Assembly: GCF_016598475.1 (NCBI RefSeq)
Contig: NZ_JAEMUX010000042.1
Span: 1-64,000, forward strand
Direction of reading: 5' to 3'
Length of the DNA stretch: 64,000 nt
Source: Streptomyces adelaidensis
Lineage (GTDB): Bacteria; Actinomycetota; Actinomycetes; Streptomycetales; Streptomycetaceae
Shown here: positions 7,596 through 16,231 of the stretch, piece after piece
Position numbering within the stretch: the stretch's first letter is position 1
How the letters are laid out: each line of letters opens with the position of its first letter
Made by a program: the position numbers and the translations under genes
Notes under the pieces: model-generated
What the model saw: the letters and a program-made list of their open reading frames with translations, nothing else
Database searches by the model: none
Told to the model about the DNA's origin: nothing

Positions 7596-9152
7596 GTGGA
7601 ACCAGGGAATGCGGTCCACGGAATTCTTGACGCGGCGGCCCGCCGGTTTCCGCAGGCCCCCGCGGTGCGCGACGCGCTCGGTGGCTGGACCTACGAGGAG
7701 CTGTCCCGGGCCGGCGCGGCGATCGCGGCCTGGCTGGGGCGCCGGGGTGTCCGGGCCGGTGACCGGATCGTCACGCTGCTGCCCGCCGGCCGTGAGTTCA
7801 CCGCCCTGGTCTACGCGGCCTCCCGGGCCGGTGCCACCCTGGTCCCCCTCGCCCCGACCACGACCGCCTACCAGGTCACCCCGATCGTCACGGAGACCGA
7901 GGCCCGGCTGCTGATCGCCGAGGACGGGGCGGACGTACCGGAGTTCTGTGCGGTGGCCGACGCCGGGGAACTGTTCGAGGCGGCCCGGCCGGTGGGGGTG
8001 TCCGGCGGCTCCGAGACCGTCCACGGGACTCCGTCGGATCCGGACACCCCCCGAGCCCCGGCCCTGATCATCTACACCTCGGGCACCACCTCCCGCCCCA
8101 AGGGCATCGTCTGCCCGCACGACCGGGTGCTGTTCGCGGCTCGCGCCATCGCGGGACGCCTCGGTTACCGCCGCGACGACGTGGTCTTCTGCCGGCTGCC
8201 GCTCTCCTTCGACTACGGCCTCTACCAGCTGTTCCTGTGCGCCCTCGCCGGTGCCGAGCTGGTCCTGGCGGAGGACGGCAGCGATGTCACCGTGCTGCGG
8301 CAACTGCGCCGGTGCGGGGCGACGGTCGTCCCCCTGGTCCCCTCTCTGGCGTCGATGCTCGTCACGCTCGCGCGGCGGGAACACTCACCCGGCGGGGCCG
8401 GTCCTGTCGTACCCGCCGAGGTGCGCCTCTTCACCAACACCGGAGCGGAGCTCACGCCCCAGGCGGCCCACACCTTGCGCGAAGCGTTTCCCGGAGCCCA
8501 GGTCTGCCCGATGTACGGCATCTCCGAGTGCAAGCGGGTCTCCATCCTGCTGCCGGAGGAGGCCGCTGCCCGCCCGGGGTCGGTGGGCCGCCCCCTGCCC
8601 GGTACCACCGTGAGCGTGCTCGGACCCGACGGCACGGCTCTGCCGCCCCGCGCGGTGGGGGAGATCGTGGTCGACGGGCCGCACGTGATGGACGGCTACT
8701 GGCGCGACCCCGACCGGACCGCGCGGATGTTCCGGCCCGTGCCCGGCACCTCCCGGTACCGGCTGCACACCGGGGACCACGGCTACTTCGACGAGGAGGG
8801 ATACCTCTACTTCTCCGGGCGGCGCGACGAGATCTTCAAGCGGCGGGGCGTCCGCATGAGCACCCTGGAGATCGAGGCCGCCGCCGAGTCGGTCGCGGGT
8901 GTGCGGGAAGCGGTGGTACTCGTCCCGCACGAAGAGCGCGACCTCGCGCTGTTCGTCACCGGCACCGCCCGGCCCACCGTCGTGCTCACCGAACTCGCGG
9001 CCCGGCTCGGTCCGGCCCGCACCCCTACTCGCTGCACGGTGCTCGACGCCCTGCCGCTGACCGCGAACGGAAAACCCGACAGGCAGGCCCTGCGCACCCT
9101 GCTCGACGCCGGAGCACCGCACGTCGGCTCGTCGTCACGTCCCGAAAGGTAA
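7596..9152 (+). CDS. Amino-acid/acyl-AMP ligase (VinN-like role inferred)
   Basis: A 518-residue ANL-superfamily adenylating enzyme. Motifs: LIIYTSGTTSRPKGIV (P-loop), MYGISECKRVSIL (A5), LHTGDHGYFDEEGYLYFSGRRDEIFKRRG (A7/A8 region) and NGKPDRQAL with the catalytic lysine. Immediately downstream are a fold-III PLP decarboxylase and a carrier protein. That is the gene set of macrolactam starter units (VinN, VinO, VinL) and of butirosin (BtrJ, BtrK, BtrI), in which an amino acid is loaded on a carrier protein and then decarboxylated. I infer the same chemistry here. The start GTG 7596 has GGGAGG about 11 bases upstream, a rather long spacing. Confidence 0.88.
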   Translation: MEPGNAVHGILDAAARRFPQAPAVRDALGGWTYEELSRAGAAIAAWLGRRGVRAGDRIVTLLPAGREFTALVYAASRAGATLVPLAPTTTAYQVTPIVTETEARLLIAEDGADVPEFCAVADAGELFEAARPVGVSGGSETVHGTPSDPDTPRAPALIIYTSGTTSRPKGIVCPHDRVLFAARAIAGRLGYRRDDVVFCRLPLSFDYGLYQLFLCALAGAELVLAEDGSDVTVLRQLRRCGATVVPLVPSLASMLVTLARREHSPGGAGPVVPAEVRLFTNTGAELTPQAAHTLREAFPGAQVCPMYGISECKRVSILLPEEAAARPGSVGRPLPGTTVSVLGPDGTALPPRAVGEIVVDGPHVMDGYWRDPDRTARMFRPVPGTSRYRLHTGDHGYFDEEGYLYFSGRRDEIFKRRGVRMSTLEIEAAAESVAGVREAVVLVPHEERDLALFVTGTARPTVVLTELAARLGPARTPTRCTVLDALPLTANGKPDRQALRTLLDAGAPHVGSSSRPER

Positions 9153-9159
9153 GGCCCTC

Positions 9160-10425
9160 ATGCCCGAGTCGGCCACGTCGGCTGCCCCACTGTCCGGCGG
9201 TGACTTCGATGCCCTCGCCAAGGCGTACGGCACACCCGCCTACGTGTACGACCTGACCCGGACGGAACAGGCGTACACGGACCTTGCGGCGGCCCTCCCG
9301 GAGGGCTCCCGCATCTACTTCTCGCTGAAGGCCAACCCGCACCCCGCACTGGTCCGCCACCTCGGCGGTCTCGGCGCCTGTCCCGAGGTCAGCTCGGCCG
9401 GAGAGCTCGACGCCGTGCTGGCGGCCGGCCGGCCGGCCGGGGACGTGCTGTACACCGGGCCCGGCAAGACCTCCGCGGAACTCGACCGAGCGCTGTCGGC
9501 GGGCGTCCGGGTCCTGTCGGCGGAGTCCTTCGCCGACCTGGAGCGGATCGGAGCCGCCGCCGAGCGGCACGGCGTGGACGTGGACTGCCTGCTGCGGGTC
9601 AACGCGCCGGACGCGGCCGGCGGCAGCGGACTGCGCATGACCGGCACCTCCTCCCAGTTCGGCTTCGACTACGACCGGCTGGTGGAGGGCTGGCCCGCCT
9701 TCCGGCCGCCCGCCCGGGTCACCGTGCGGGGCTTCCACTTCTTCCCCCTGACCAACGCGCGCGACGAGACGACCCTGCTGGGTGAGATGGCCCAGAGCGT
9801 GCGCTGTGCGGCTGAGCTCTCGCGGCGGCTGGGCATCCCGCTGGAACTGCTCGACCTGGGCGGCGGGTTCGCCGCGCCGTACGCGGGCCCGGGCACCCGC
9901 CCCCGCTACCCGGCCCTGCGCGCCGGCCTGGAGCGGGTGCTCGACGAGCACCTGCCCGACACCGACCGGCGACCGGTCCTCGCCTTCGAGTCGGGGCGCT
10001 ACCTGGTCGCCGACTGCGGCACCTTGCTGACCACCGTCGTCGACGTCAAGGAGAGCAAGGGCCGGATGTACGCCGTCCTCGATGCCGGCATCAACGCGCT
10101 CGGCGGACTGTCCGCCACCGGCCGGGTGCTGCCGGCCGACATCGGCCCGGATGTCACCGGCATGAGCGGACCCGAACGGACCGCCGACCTCGTCGGACCA
10201 CTGTGCACGCCGCTGGACCGGCTGGCTCGGCGGGTACGCCTGGACGGCCTCGCCCCCGGCGACGTGCTCCGCGTCCCGAACACCGGTGCCTACGGCCTCA
10301 CCGCCAGTCTGCTCGGTTTCCTCAGCCGGCCCGTCGCCGCCGAGGTGGTCACCGTGGCCGGCCACGTCGTGGAAGCAAGCCGCCTGACGCTCGTCCGCAC
10401 GACCGAAGGAGAGATACAGCCATGA
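9160..10425 (+). CDS. PLP-dependent decarboxylase, alanine-racemase fold (DapDC/ODC family)
   Basis: A 421-residue fold-type-III decarboxylase. Lys57 in YFSLKANPHPAL binds PLP; GACPEVSSAGELDAVL, LDLGGGF, FESGRYLVADCGTL and the active-site loop GPLCTPLDRL with its cysteine are all present. Family members remove the alpha-carboxyl of diaminopimelate, ornithine or arginine. VinO and BtrK do the same to aminoacyl groups held on carrier proteins. Because a ligase precedes it and a carrier protein overlaps its stop codon (ATGA), decarboxylation of a carrier-bound Asp- or Glu-like residue, giving a beta- or gamma-amino acyl thioester, is the favoured hypothesis. AAAGGT lies upstream of ATG 9160. Confidence 0.92.
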   Translation: MPESATSAAPLSGGDFDALAKAYGTPAYVYDLTRTEQAYTDLAAALPEGSRIYFSLKANPHPALVRHLGGLGACPEVSSAGELDAVLAAGRPAGDVLYTGPGKTSAELDRALSAGVRVLSAESFADLERIGAAAERHGVDVDCLLRVNAPDAAGGSGLRMTGTSSQFGFDYDRLVEGWPAFRPPARVTVRGFHFFPLTNARDETTLLGEMAQSVRCAAELSRRLGIPLELLDLGGGFAAPYAGPGTRPRYPALRAGLERVLDEHLPDTDRRPVLAFESGRYLVADCGTLLTTVVDVKESKGRMYAVLDAGINALGGLSATGRVLPADIGPDVTGMSGPERTADLVGPLCTPLDRLARRVRLDGLAPGDVLRVPNTGAYGLTASLLGFLSRPVAAEVVTVAGHVVEASRLTLVRTTEGEIQP

Positions 10426-10694
10426 CCGTCCCCTGGGACGAACGCTTCGAGAGCGTCGTACGCCCCAACCTGCCCCTGCTGGAGCCGGAGGCCCCGCTGG
10501 CACCGGACGCCGTCTTCGCCGCACTGGGGCTCGACTCCATGCAGACGGTGAGCCTGCTGGTCGAGGTGGAGGAGGCGTACGACATCGTCATGCCCGACGA
10601 CGCGTTGGCTGTGGAGACCTTCGCCAACCCGCTCAGCCTGTGGCAGCAGGTCTCCGCCCTGCTGCCGGCCCCTGCCACCGGGGCCGACCAGTGA
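10422..10694 (+). CDS. Acyl/peptidyl carrier protein 2
   Basis: A 90-residue free carrier protein. Ser39 in LGLDSMQTVSLLVEVEE is the canonical phosphopantetheine site. GAAGGAGAG, inside the end of the decarboxylase gene, is a strong ribosome binding site, and ATG 10422 overlaps the decarboxylase stop. The genes on either side encode a decarboxylase and an acyl-CoA-dehydrogenase-like enzyme that probably act on the acyl group it carries. It is clearly distinct from carrier protein 1 at 3268-3522, which implies two different tethered substrates in the pathway. Confidence 0.93.
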   Translation: MTVPWDERFESVVRPNLPLLEPEAPLAPDAVFAALGLDSMQTVSLLVEVEEAYDIVMPDDALAVETFANPLSLWQQVSALLPAPATGADQ

Positions 10695-11896
10695 GTTCGG
10701 TGCCGGAGCGGCTGGCCGAGGTGCTGCCCGTGGTACGGGACCACGCCGACCGGTGCGATGCCGAGGCCCGGTTCCCGAGCGAGAGCGTCGACGCCTTGCG
10801 GGCCGCCGGGCTGATGGGCCTGCTGGTGCCGAAGGAACACGGCGGATTGGGCGCCGATCTGCGGACGTTCGCCGAGACCGCCCAGACACTGGCAGGTGCC
10901 TGTCTGTCCACGGCGATGATCTGGGCCATGCACGGGCAGCAGGTGGACGCCGTGGTTCGGCACGCCGGCCCGCGGCTGGCCGGGGAACTGCTGCCCCGCA
11001 TCGCCCGGGGCGAGGTGTACCTGGCGTCGGTGACCACCGAGCCGGGCAAGGGCGGCCACCTGCTCAGCGCCGACGCCGCGCTCACCGCGGAGCGGCAACT
11101 GCTCCACTTCGACCGGACCGGCCCCGTGGTCACCGGCGCCGAACACGCGGACGGCTTCCTCATCACCCTGCGCGCGGCCCCGGACGCCCCTTCCAACCAG
11201 GTGTCCCTGGTCTACGCCGAACGGGAACAGACCGTCGTCGAACTCGTCGGCGACTGGAACCCGCTCGGTATGCGCGCCACCCAGAGCACCGGGATCCGGC
11301 TGAAGGGGACCGTGCCGGCCGACCGACTCGTAGGCGGCGCAGGTGAGTTCCGCACGGTGGCCATCGACAGCATGGTCCCGGTGGGTCATATCGCCTGGGC
11401 CTCCTGCTGGCTGGGTGCGGCCCGCTCCGGATACCAGCGGCTCGTGCGCCTGCTCACCTCGCGCGAACGGCCCCGTGGCATCGACCTCACCTCCCCGCTG
11501 ACCACCGAACGACTGGCCCGCATCCGTACGGACCTGGAACTGGTCAGCGGCTATCTGCACGGAGTGATCGCCGAGATCGACCAGACGCGGGCCACCGGCG
11601 CCGACGCCGCGGATCCGGCCGTGCAGATCCACCTCAACACGCTGAAGATCGCCGCCTCCGAGCTGGCGTTCGGCGCCACCGACCGCATGGTGCAGCTGGC
11701 GGGCCTGACCCTCGGGTACCAGCGGGACTCGCCCCTGAGACTGGAGCGGCTCTTCCGCGATCTGCGGTCGGCGGCGCTCAACTACGCCAACGACCGGCTG
11801 TTGACCTCCAACGGCAGCCTGTGCCTGCTGGACCGGGGCGTCCGACTGCTGTCCGCGCCCCTCGGTGGCCTGACTTCCGAGCAAATGAGCCCATGA
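10691..11896 (+). CDS. Acyl-CoA dehydrogenase-family flavoprotein
   Basis: A 401-residue ACAD-fold protein. The N-terminal helical domain carries LMGLLVPKEHGGLGADLRTF, the FAD/substrate strand segment is YLASVTTEPGKGG, and a C-terminal helical domain follows with LAGLTLGYQRDSPLERLFRD-like features around residues 340-375. It is expected to use FAD to desaturate an acyl thioester, here probably the aminoacyl group on carrier protein 2; flavin monooxygenase-type members of the fold are another possibility. GTG 10691 overlaps the carrier-protein stop (GTGA). The next gene overlaps its stop, so it is firmly inside the operon. Confidence 0.87.
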   Translation: MSSVPERLAEVLPVVRDHADRCDAEARFPSESVDALRAAGLMGLLVPKEHGGLGADLRTFAETAQTLAGACLSTAMIWAMHGQQVDAVVRHAGPRLAGELLPRIARGEVYLASVTTEPGKGGHLLSADAALTAERQLLHFDRTGPVVTGAEHADGFLITLRAAPDAPSNQVSLVYAEREQTVVELVGDWNPLGMRATQSTGIRLKGTVPADRLVGGAGEFRTVAIDSMVPVGHIAWASCWLGAARSGYQRLVRLLTSRERPRGIDLTSPLTTERLARIRTDLELVSGYLHGVIAEIDQTRATGADAADPAVQIHLNTLKIAASELAFGATDRMVQLAGLTLGYQRDSPLRLERLFRDLRSAALNYANDRLLTSNGSLCLLDRGVRLLSAPLGGLTSEQMSP

Positions 11897-13707
11897 CCGC
11901 CGACGCACCGGACACGAACCCGGAGCGGCCCACCGGGGACGCCACTGCCTCCTGGCGCCAGATCGCCCGCTGGGAGTGGCGGCTGCTGCGCCCCGAGCGG
12001 CGCCTCCTGCTCGGCTGGGTCGGCGGAGTCGCCGCGGCTGCCGTCCTGTCCGTGCTGTCGGCCCAGCGCACCGGCGACTTCATGAACGCCCTGGCCGACG
12101 GGGACGGCTTGCGGAGCACGCTGGAGACCGGCGCGGCCGTCGGGCTGCTCGCCGCCGCTGCCGTGCTCGCCCGCTGTCTGGCCGTGTTCTGCGTCGACCT
12201 GGCCATCGGCCGGAGCTGCGACGCCCTCGGCCTGACGGTCTTCGACGAACTCCAGCACAAGGACATCACCGCCTGCGAGGCCATGGGCTTCGACGAGCTG
12301 TACCACCGCCTCACCGACGGGACGGAGCGCATCAGGGAGGCGATGCGGCTGCTCCTGGCGGAGTTCACGTTCTACGCGCTCTCCGCCTGCCTGGCTCTCG
12401 TCGTCATGGTGCGTGTCGACCCCGTGCTGCCCCTGATCTGCCTCGCCGTGTACCTGCCGTACATCGGCTTCCGGCTGCGGTTGCTGCGCCGGTTCAACGA
12501 ACGCTGGAACGGCCACCTCGCGGAGTACCCGGCGCTCTCCCGTGTGGTGCGCGAAGCGATCGAGGGTGTCCGGACCATCAAGATCTATTCGTCGGTGGAG
12601 CGCGAGACGGTACGTCTGGAAGGAGCACAGCGCCGGTATCTGGAGGCGTTCCGCAGTCATCAGCGGCTGCTGGGCTCGGGCAGTTTCCTCAACCACGTGA
12701 TGTTCCTGCTGCCCGAGGGCCTGGTCTACCTCTACCTCGGCCGGCGCATCCTGGACGGGGCTGTGCCGCTGGGCGGGCTGTTCACGATGACGGTGCTCTT
12801 CCCGCTGCTGCGGCAGTTCGTCTGGCACGTGTCCCGGCTCGCGGCCCATCGGGGCGAGCACGGAATCCCGCTGGCACGGCTGGAGGAGGTGCGGGGCCTT
12901 CCCGAGGAGCCCTACGACGACAGCGTCGGCGGCGGGACCGGTGCGGCGGTGTCCGGGCGGCCCCGGGGGCGGATCGAGTTCCGCGACGTGTCCAAACACC
13001 TGGACGGGGTCCCCGTGCTCGACGGTCTGGACCTGACCATCGCCCCCGGCAGGAGGATCGGTGTCGTGGGGCTCAGCGGGGCCGGCAAGTCCACACTGGC
13101 CAACCTGCTCGTGGGACTGCTCGCCCCGGACAGCGGCGAGGTCCTCGTCGACGACCGGCCGTTGGCGCACTGGTCCATCTCCACGCTGCGGCGGGCGACC
13201 GCCTACGTCAGCCAGGACGCCTACCTGCTCAACGACACCGTGCGCGCCAACCTCGGCTACGGCATCGAACAGCCCCCGGAGGACCGGCTGTTGTGGGCCC
13301 TGGGCCAAGCGGACCTCGGTGACTTCGTGGCCGCTCTGCCCGAAGGACTCGACACCGTCGTCGGCGAACGTGGCATCCAGCTGTCCGGGGGCCAACGGCA
13401 GCGACTGTCCCTGGCACGGGCCTTCCTGCGCGAGCCGGCGATCCTCGTCCTCGACGAGACCACCAGCGCCCTCGACGCGGCGGCCGAGGCCCGGGTGCAC
13501 CGGGCCCAGCAACGACTCGGCGAAGGAGTCACCACCCTGATCATCGCCCATCGCCTCGTGACCGTGCGCGACGCCGACGCCATCGTCGTCATCGACGAAG
13601 GCCGGGTACGGCAGCACGGAACCCACGCCGAACTGCTGCGCGACGACGGCCTCTACGCGAGGCTGCACCGTGCCGCTGCGGTGCCCACGGCCGGGGAGGT
13701 GTCGTGA
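11893..13707 (+). CDS. ABC exporter half-transporter (TMD-NBD), subunit A
   Basis: A 604-residue fused ABC transporter. Several membrane helices occupy roughly residues 40-330. The nucleotide-binding domain has Walker A GLSGAGKST, Q-loop YVSQDAY, signature LSGGQRQR, Walker B ILVLDETTSALD and switch His in IIAHRLVT. It begins at ATG 11893, overlapping the ACAD stop by 4 bases. Together with the next gene it should form a heterodimeric exporter for the cluster product, which could also confer self-resistance. Upstream in-frame starts inside the ACAD gene are not credible. Confidence 0.93.
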   Translation: MTADAPDTNPERPTGDATASWRQIARWEWRLLRPERRLLLGWVGGVAAAAVLSVLSAQRTGDFMNALADGDGLRSTLETGAAVGLLAAAAVLARCLAVFCVDLAIGRSCDALGLTVFDELQHKDITACEAMGFDELYHRLTDGTERIREAMRLLLAEFTFYALSACLALVVMVRVDPVLPLICLAVYLPYIGFRLRLLRRFNERWNGHLAEYPALSRVVREAIEGVRTIKIYSSVERETVRLEGAQRRYLEAFRSHQRLLGSGSFLNHVMFLLPEGLVYLYLGRRILDGAVPLGGLFTMTVLFPLLRQFVWHVSRLAAHRGEHGIPLARLEEVRGLPEEPYDDSVGGGTGAAVSGRPRGRIEFRDVSKHLDGVPVLDGLDLTIAPGRRIGVVGLSGAGKSTLANLLVGLLAPDSGEVLVDDRPLAHWSISTLRRATAYVSQDAYLLNDTVRANLGYGIEQPPEDRLLWALGQADLGDFVAALPEGLDTVVGERGIQLSGGQRQRLSLARAFLREPAILVLDETTSALDAAAEARVHRAQQRLGEGVTTLIIAHRLVTVRDADAIVVIDEGRVRQHGTHAELLRDDGLYARLHRAAAVPTAGEVS

Positions 13708-15449
13708 GAAGCGTGCCGGAAGCCGTGGAGCGGACCCGCGCCGGTGACGTCCGTGCGGGAGAGGCCCGTATCGCCCATGGCAGCCCCGCCGCCATGTTCC
13801 TGCTGATGGCCCTGCACGAGTCGGCGGCGCTCGCCCTGCCGCTCGCGGCCGGGCAGGCCGTCGGGCGTCTGCTGGCACGGGACTGGGACGGGTTCCTGGT
13901 GTGGGCCCTGCTGATGATCGCCCTGCCGCTCGTCGAGGGGCTCCTGCTGTGGGCCTGGGAATGGACGCAGGGCTGCGGCGCCGAGGAGGCGGGCACCGCA
14001 CTCCAACGCGGGGTGCTGGCGAGGATGCTGAGCACCTCCGTCGGCTGGTTCGTGCCACGCCAGACCGGCGTGCTCGTCACCCGGGCCACTCAGGACATCC
14101 GTTACCTCGTGGACCACGACCGGGTGCGGTGGCAGGCGGTCCGCTCGGTGTTCGCGCTCGCAGTGATCTGCGTGGTGCTCGCCCAGTACCACCCGTTGCT
14201 CACCCTCGCCGCACTGCTGGCGGCCGTGCCCCAACTGGTCCGACTGCGCTGGGCGGCCCATGACGCACGGCGGGTGGCCGCCGACGTGGTCGCCGGTACG
14301 GAGACCGTCAACGAGTACCTGCGGGAGCGCCTGGACTTCCTGCGGTTCACCAGGTCCAGTGGCGCCGGGGCGTGGGAGCACCACCAGTACGACCGGCTGC
14401 TGCGCCGGACCGTGGGACCGGCGCGGGAAGCCCGGGCCCGACTGGACGCACGTACCGCGGCGGTGAGCGGCGGACTGCAGACCTTCGGCACTCTCACCCT
14501 GATGGCCTCAGGCAGTTGGCTCGCCGCGCGAGGAGCCATCGGCGCCGACGGTTTCGTGGTGGCGTTCGGCTATCTGGCGCGAATCGGCGTCGCCGCCGCG
14601 GACTGGACCGCGTGGTTCCGGCGGGCCGCGCAGGCCGGACAGCGCCGGACCCGCATTGCCGAGATCATGGCAGCGCCACCGGAGCCGGCGGGCAGCGGGA
14701 CGCCTCCGAGCCGGGTCGACCACATCGAGATCCATGACCTGACTTTTCATCACCCCGGCCGCCCGGAGGTGCTGTCCGGCATCAGCTGTACGCTGCGCCG
14801 GGGCGAGGTGACCGCCCTGGTGGGGGCGAGCGGCAGCGGCAAGAGCACGCTGTGCGACCTGCTGAGTGCCCTGACCCGCCCGGCCTCCGGCCGCATCCTG
14901 GTCAACGGGGACACCGACCTCGCCGACCTCGGTCCGCAACGCTGGCGCTCACGCGTCGTCTACGTCGCGCAGTTCCCGTACTTCTTCACCGGGCCGCTCG
15001 ACGACAACCTTCACCTCGCCGATGTGGCGGACGCGGACATCGCCCGTTTCGTTCGCGTGCTCGGGCTGGAAGGTGTCATCGAGCGCATCCGGCGGCAACC
15101 TGGCGAAGAGCTCGTTCCCGGCAAGCTCTCCGGTGGCCAGCGGCAGCGGCTCGGGCTGCTGCGCGGCGCTGCCCGCGCCGCGGCGGATCGCCCGGTGCTG
15201 GCCGTCTTCGACGAGCCCACCTCGGCCGTCGACTCCCTCACCGAACAGCAGGCCATGCGCGTGGTGACCGAGCTGCGGGACGTGACCCCCGTCCTGCTCG
15301 TCGCCCACCGCATGTCCACGGTCCGCCACGCCGACCGGGTGCTGGTCCTCGACAACGGCCAGATCGTCGAGGACGGCCCGCCGGACGAACTGGCGGCCCG
15401 CGGTGGGGCCTTCGCCAGGTTGCGGGCGCAGGAGGAGACGGCCACGTAA
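13704..15449 (+). CDS. ABC exporter half-transporter (TMD-NBD), subunit B
   Basis: A 581-residue partner of the preceding transporter. Its membrane domain spans roughly residues 30-310. The nucleotide-binding domain carries Walker A GASGSGKST, Q-loop YVAQFPY, signature LSGGQRQR, Walker B VLAVFDEPTSAVD and VAHRMSTV. Both subunits keep the catalytic Glu after Walker B, so neither site is obviously degenerate. GTG 13704 overlaps subunit A by 4 bases. It is the last gene of the rightward operon; 117 non-coding bases then separate it from the convergent methyltransferase gene, and I see no clear terminator there. Confidence 0.92.
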   Translation: MRSVPEAVERTRAGDVRAGEARIAHGSPAAMFLLMALHESAALALPLAAGQAVGRLLARDWDGFLVWALLMIALPLVEGLLLWAWEWTQGCGAEEAGTALQRGVLARMLSTSVGWFVPRQTGVLVTRATQDIRYLVDHDRVRWQAVRSVFALAVICVVLAQYHPLLTLAALLAAVPQLVRLRWAAHDARRVAADVVAGTETVNEYLRERLDFLRFTRSSGAGAWEHHQYDRLLRRTVGPAREARARLDARTAAVSGGLQTFGTLTLMASGSWLAARGAIGADGFVVAFGYLARIGVAAADWTAWFRRAAQAGQRRTRIAEIMAAPPEPAGSGTPPSRVDHIEIHDLTFHHPGRPEVLSGISCTLRRGEVTALVGASGSGKSTLCDLLSALTRPASGRILVNGDTDLADLGPQRWRSRVVYVAQFPYFFTGPLDDNLHLADVADADIARFVRVLGLEGVIERIRRQPGEELVPGKLSGGQRQRLGLLRGAARAAADRPVLAVFDEPTSAVDSLTEQQAMRVVTELRDVTPVLLVAHRMSTVRHADRVLVLDNGQIVEDGPPDELAARGGAFARLRAQEETAT

Positions 15450-15566
15450 GCCTTGGCGGCACGACGACGCAAGGGGACCAGCGGGTTGGAGAACGCCTTG
15501 GACAGGACATCGGGAAACGGTGCGACCGGTCGCTGTGGCCGGGGCGGCCGGATGCGGGGGCCGGCC

Positions 15567-16199
15567 TTACACGGTTCCTGTCGGACGGTCCGGTCCCGGT
15601 CCCGTGCCCGGTCCCGTGCCCGTGCCCGTGCGTACGGCGAGGAGCAGCCCGCTCGCCCAGTCCAGACGCACCGTGCGGAAGTCACGGCGGGTGGTGAGGG
15701 CCGCCAGCAGTCGCTCCACGGACGCTTCGTGGCCCTCGGGCCAGCCGGGCTGCGGGAGGAGATCGTCGATGAGGTAGGTCCCGCCGGGAGCCACCAGGCC
15801 CAGGGCGATGTCGAGGTGCGTGAACTTGCCGGGCCAGGTATCCGCGAAGACCAGGTCGAACGGCTCGCCGTCGTAGTTCTCCAGCCAGGTCCCCCCGTCC
15901 TCCGTGACGAAGGTGACCCGGTCGTCCGCGCCGGATCCGGTGCGGGCCACGGCCTGGAGAGCGCCGTCGAGCTCGACGGTGACGAGCTCTGCGGCGTCGT
16001 CCATCCCGCTGAGGAGCCAGGCGGTGCCCTCGCCGACACCGGTGCCGAGCTCCAGGATCCGCCGCGGACCTCCGGCGGCCAGGACGGCCAGGAGGCTGCC
16101 CGTCCGTTCGTCGCACGACATGGTGAACCCGGCCTCACGCGCGGCGATGCGCAGTTCGGGCAGGCGGGCGGGCAGCTGTTGAGGGGTGTCGTCGAACAC
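15567..16199 (-). CDS. SAM-dependent methyltransferase (O-methyltransferase-like)
   Basis: A 210-residue class-I methyltransferase. SAM motif I is ILELGTGVGEGTAWL, the acidic ribose-binding residue is in LVTVELDG, motif post-I/II includes FDLVFADTWPGK, and GLVAPGGTYLIDDLLP resembles metal-dependent O-methyltransferases. GTG 16199 is preferred because GGAG lies 7 bases upstream; an ATG at 16229 would give 10 more residues but would overlap the divergent gene's ribosome binding site. The C-terminus ends in a Gly-Thr/Gly-Pro run encoded by a CGTGCC-type short repeat, which may vary between strains. It would tailor the cluster product. Confidence 0.83.
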   Translation of the reverse strand: MFDDTPQQLPARLPELRIAAREAGFTMSCDERTGSLLAVLAAGGPRRILELGTGVGEGTAWLLSGMDDAAELVTVELDGALQAVARTGSGADDRVTFVTEDGGTWLENYDGEPFDLVFADTWPGKFTHLDIALGLVAPGGTYLIDDLLPQPGWPEGHEASVERLLAALTTRRDFRTVRLDWASGLLLAVRTGTGTGPGTGPGPDRPTGTV

Positions 16200-16231
16200 G
16201 GATGTCTCCGTCCCTTCGAATAGGAGCAAAA

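Noticed and set aside
15450..15566. Leftover gene fragment or transposase tail between the ABC exporter and the methyltransferase
   Set aside because: A minus-strand peptide looks partly natural, but it is under 30 codons with no start and no recognisable family.
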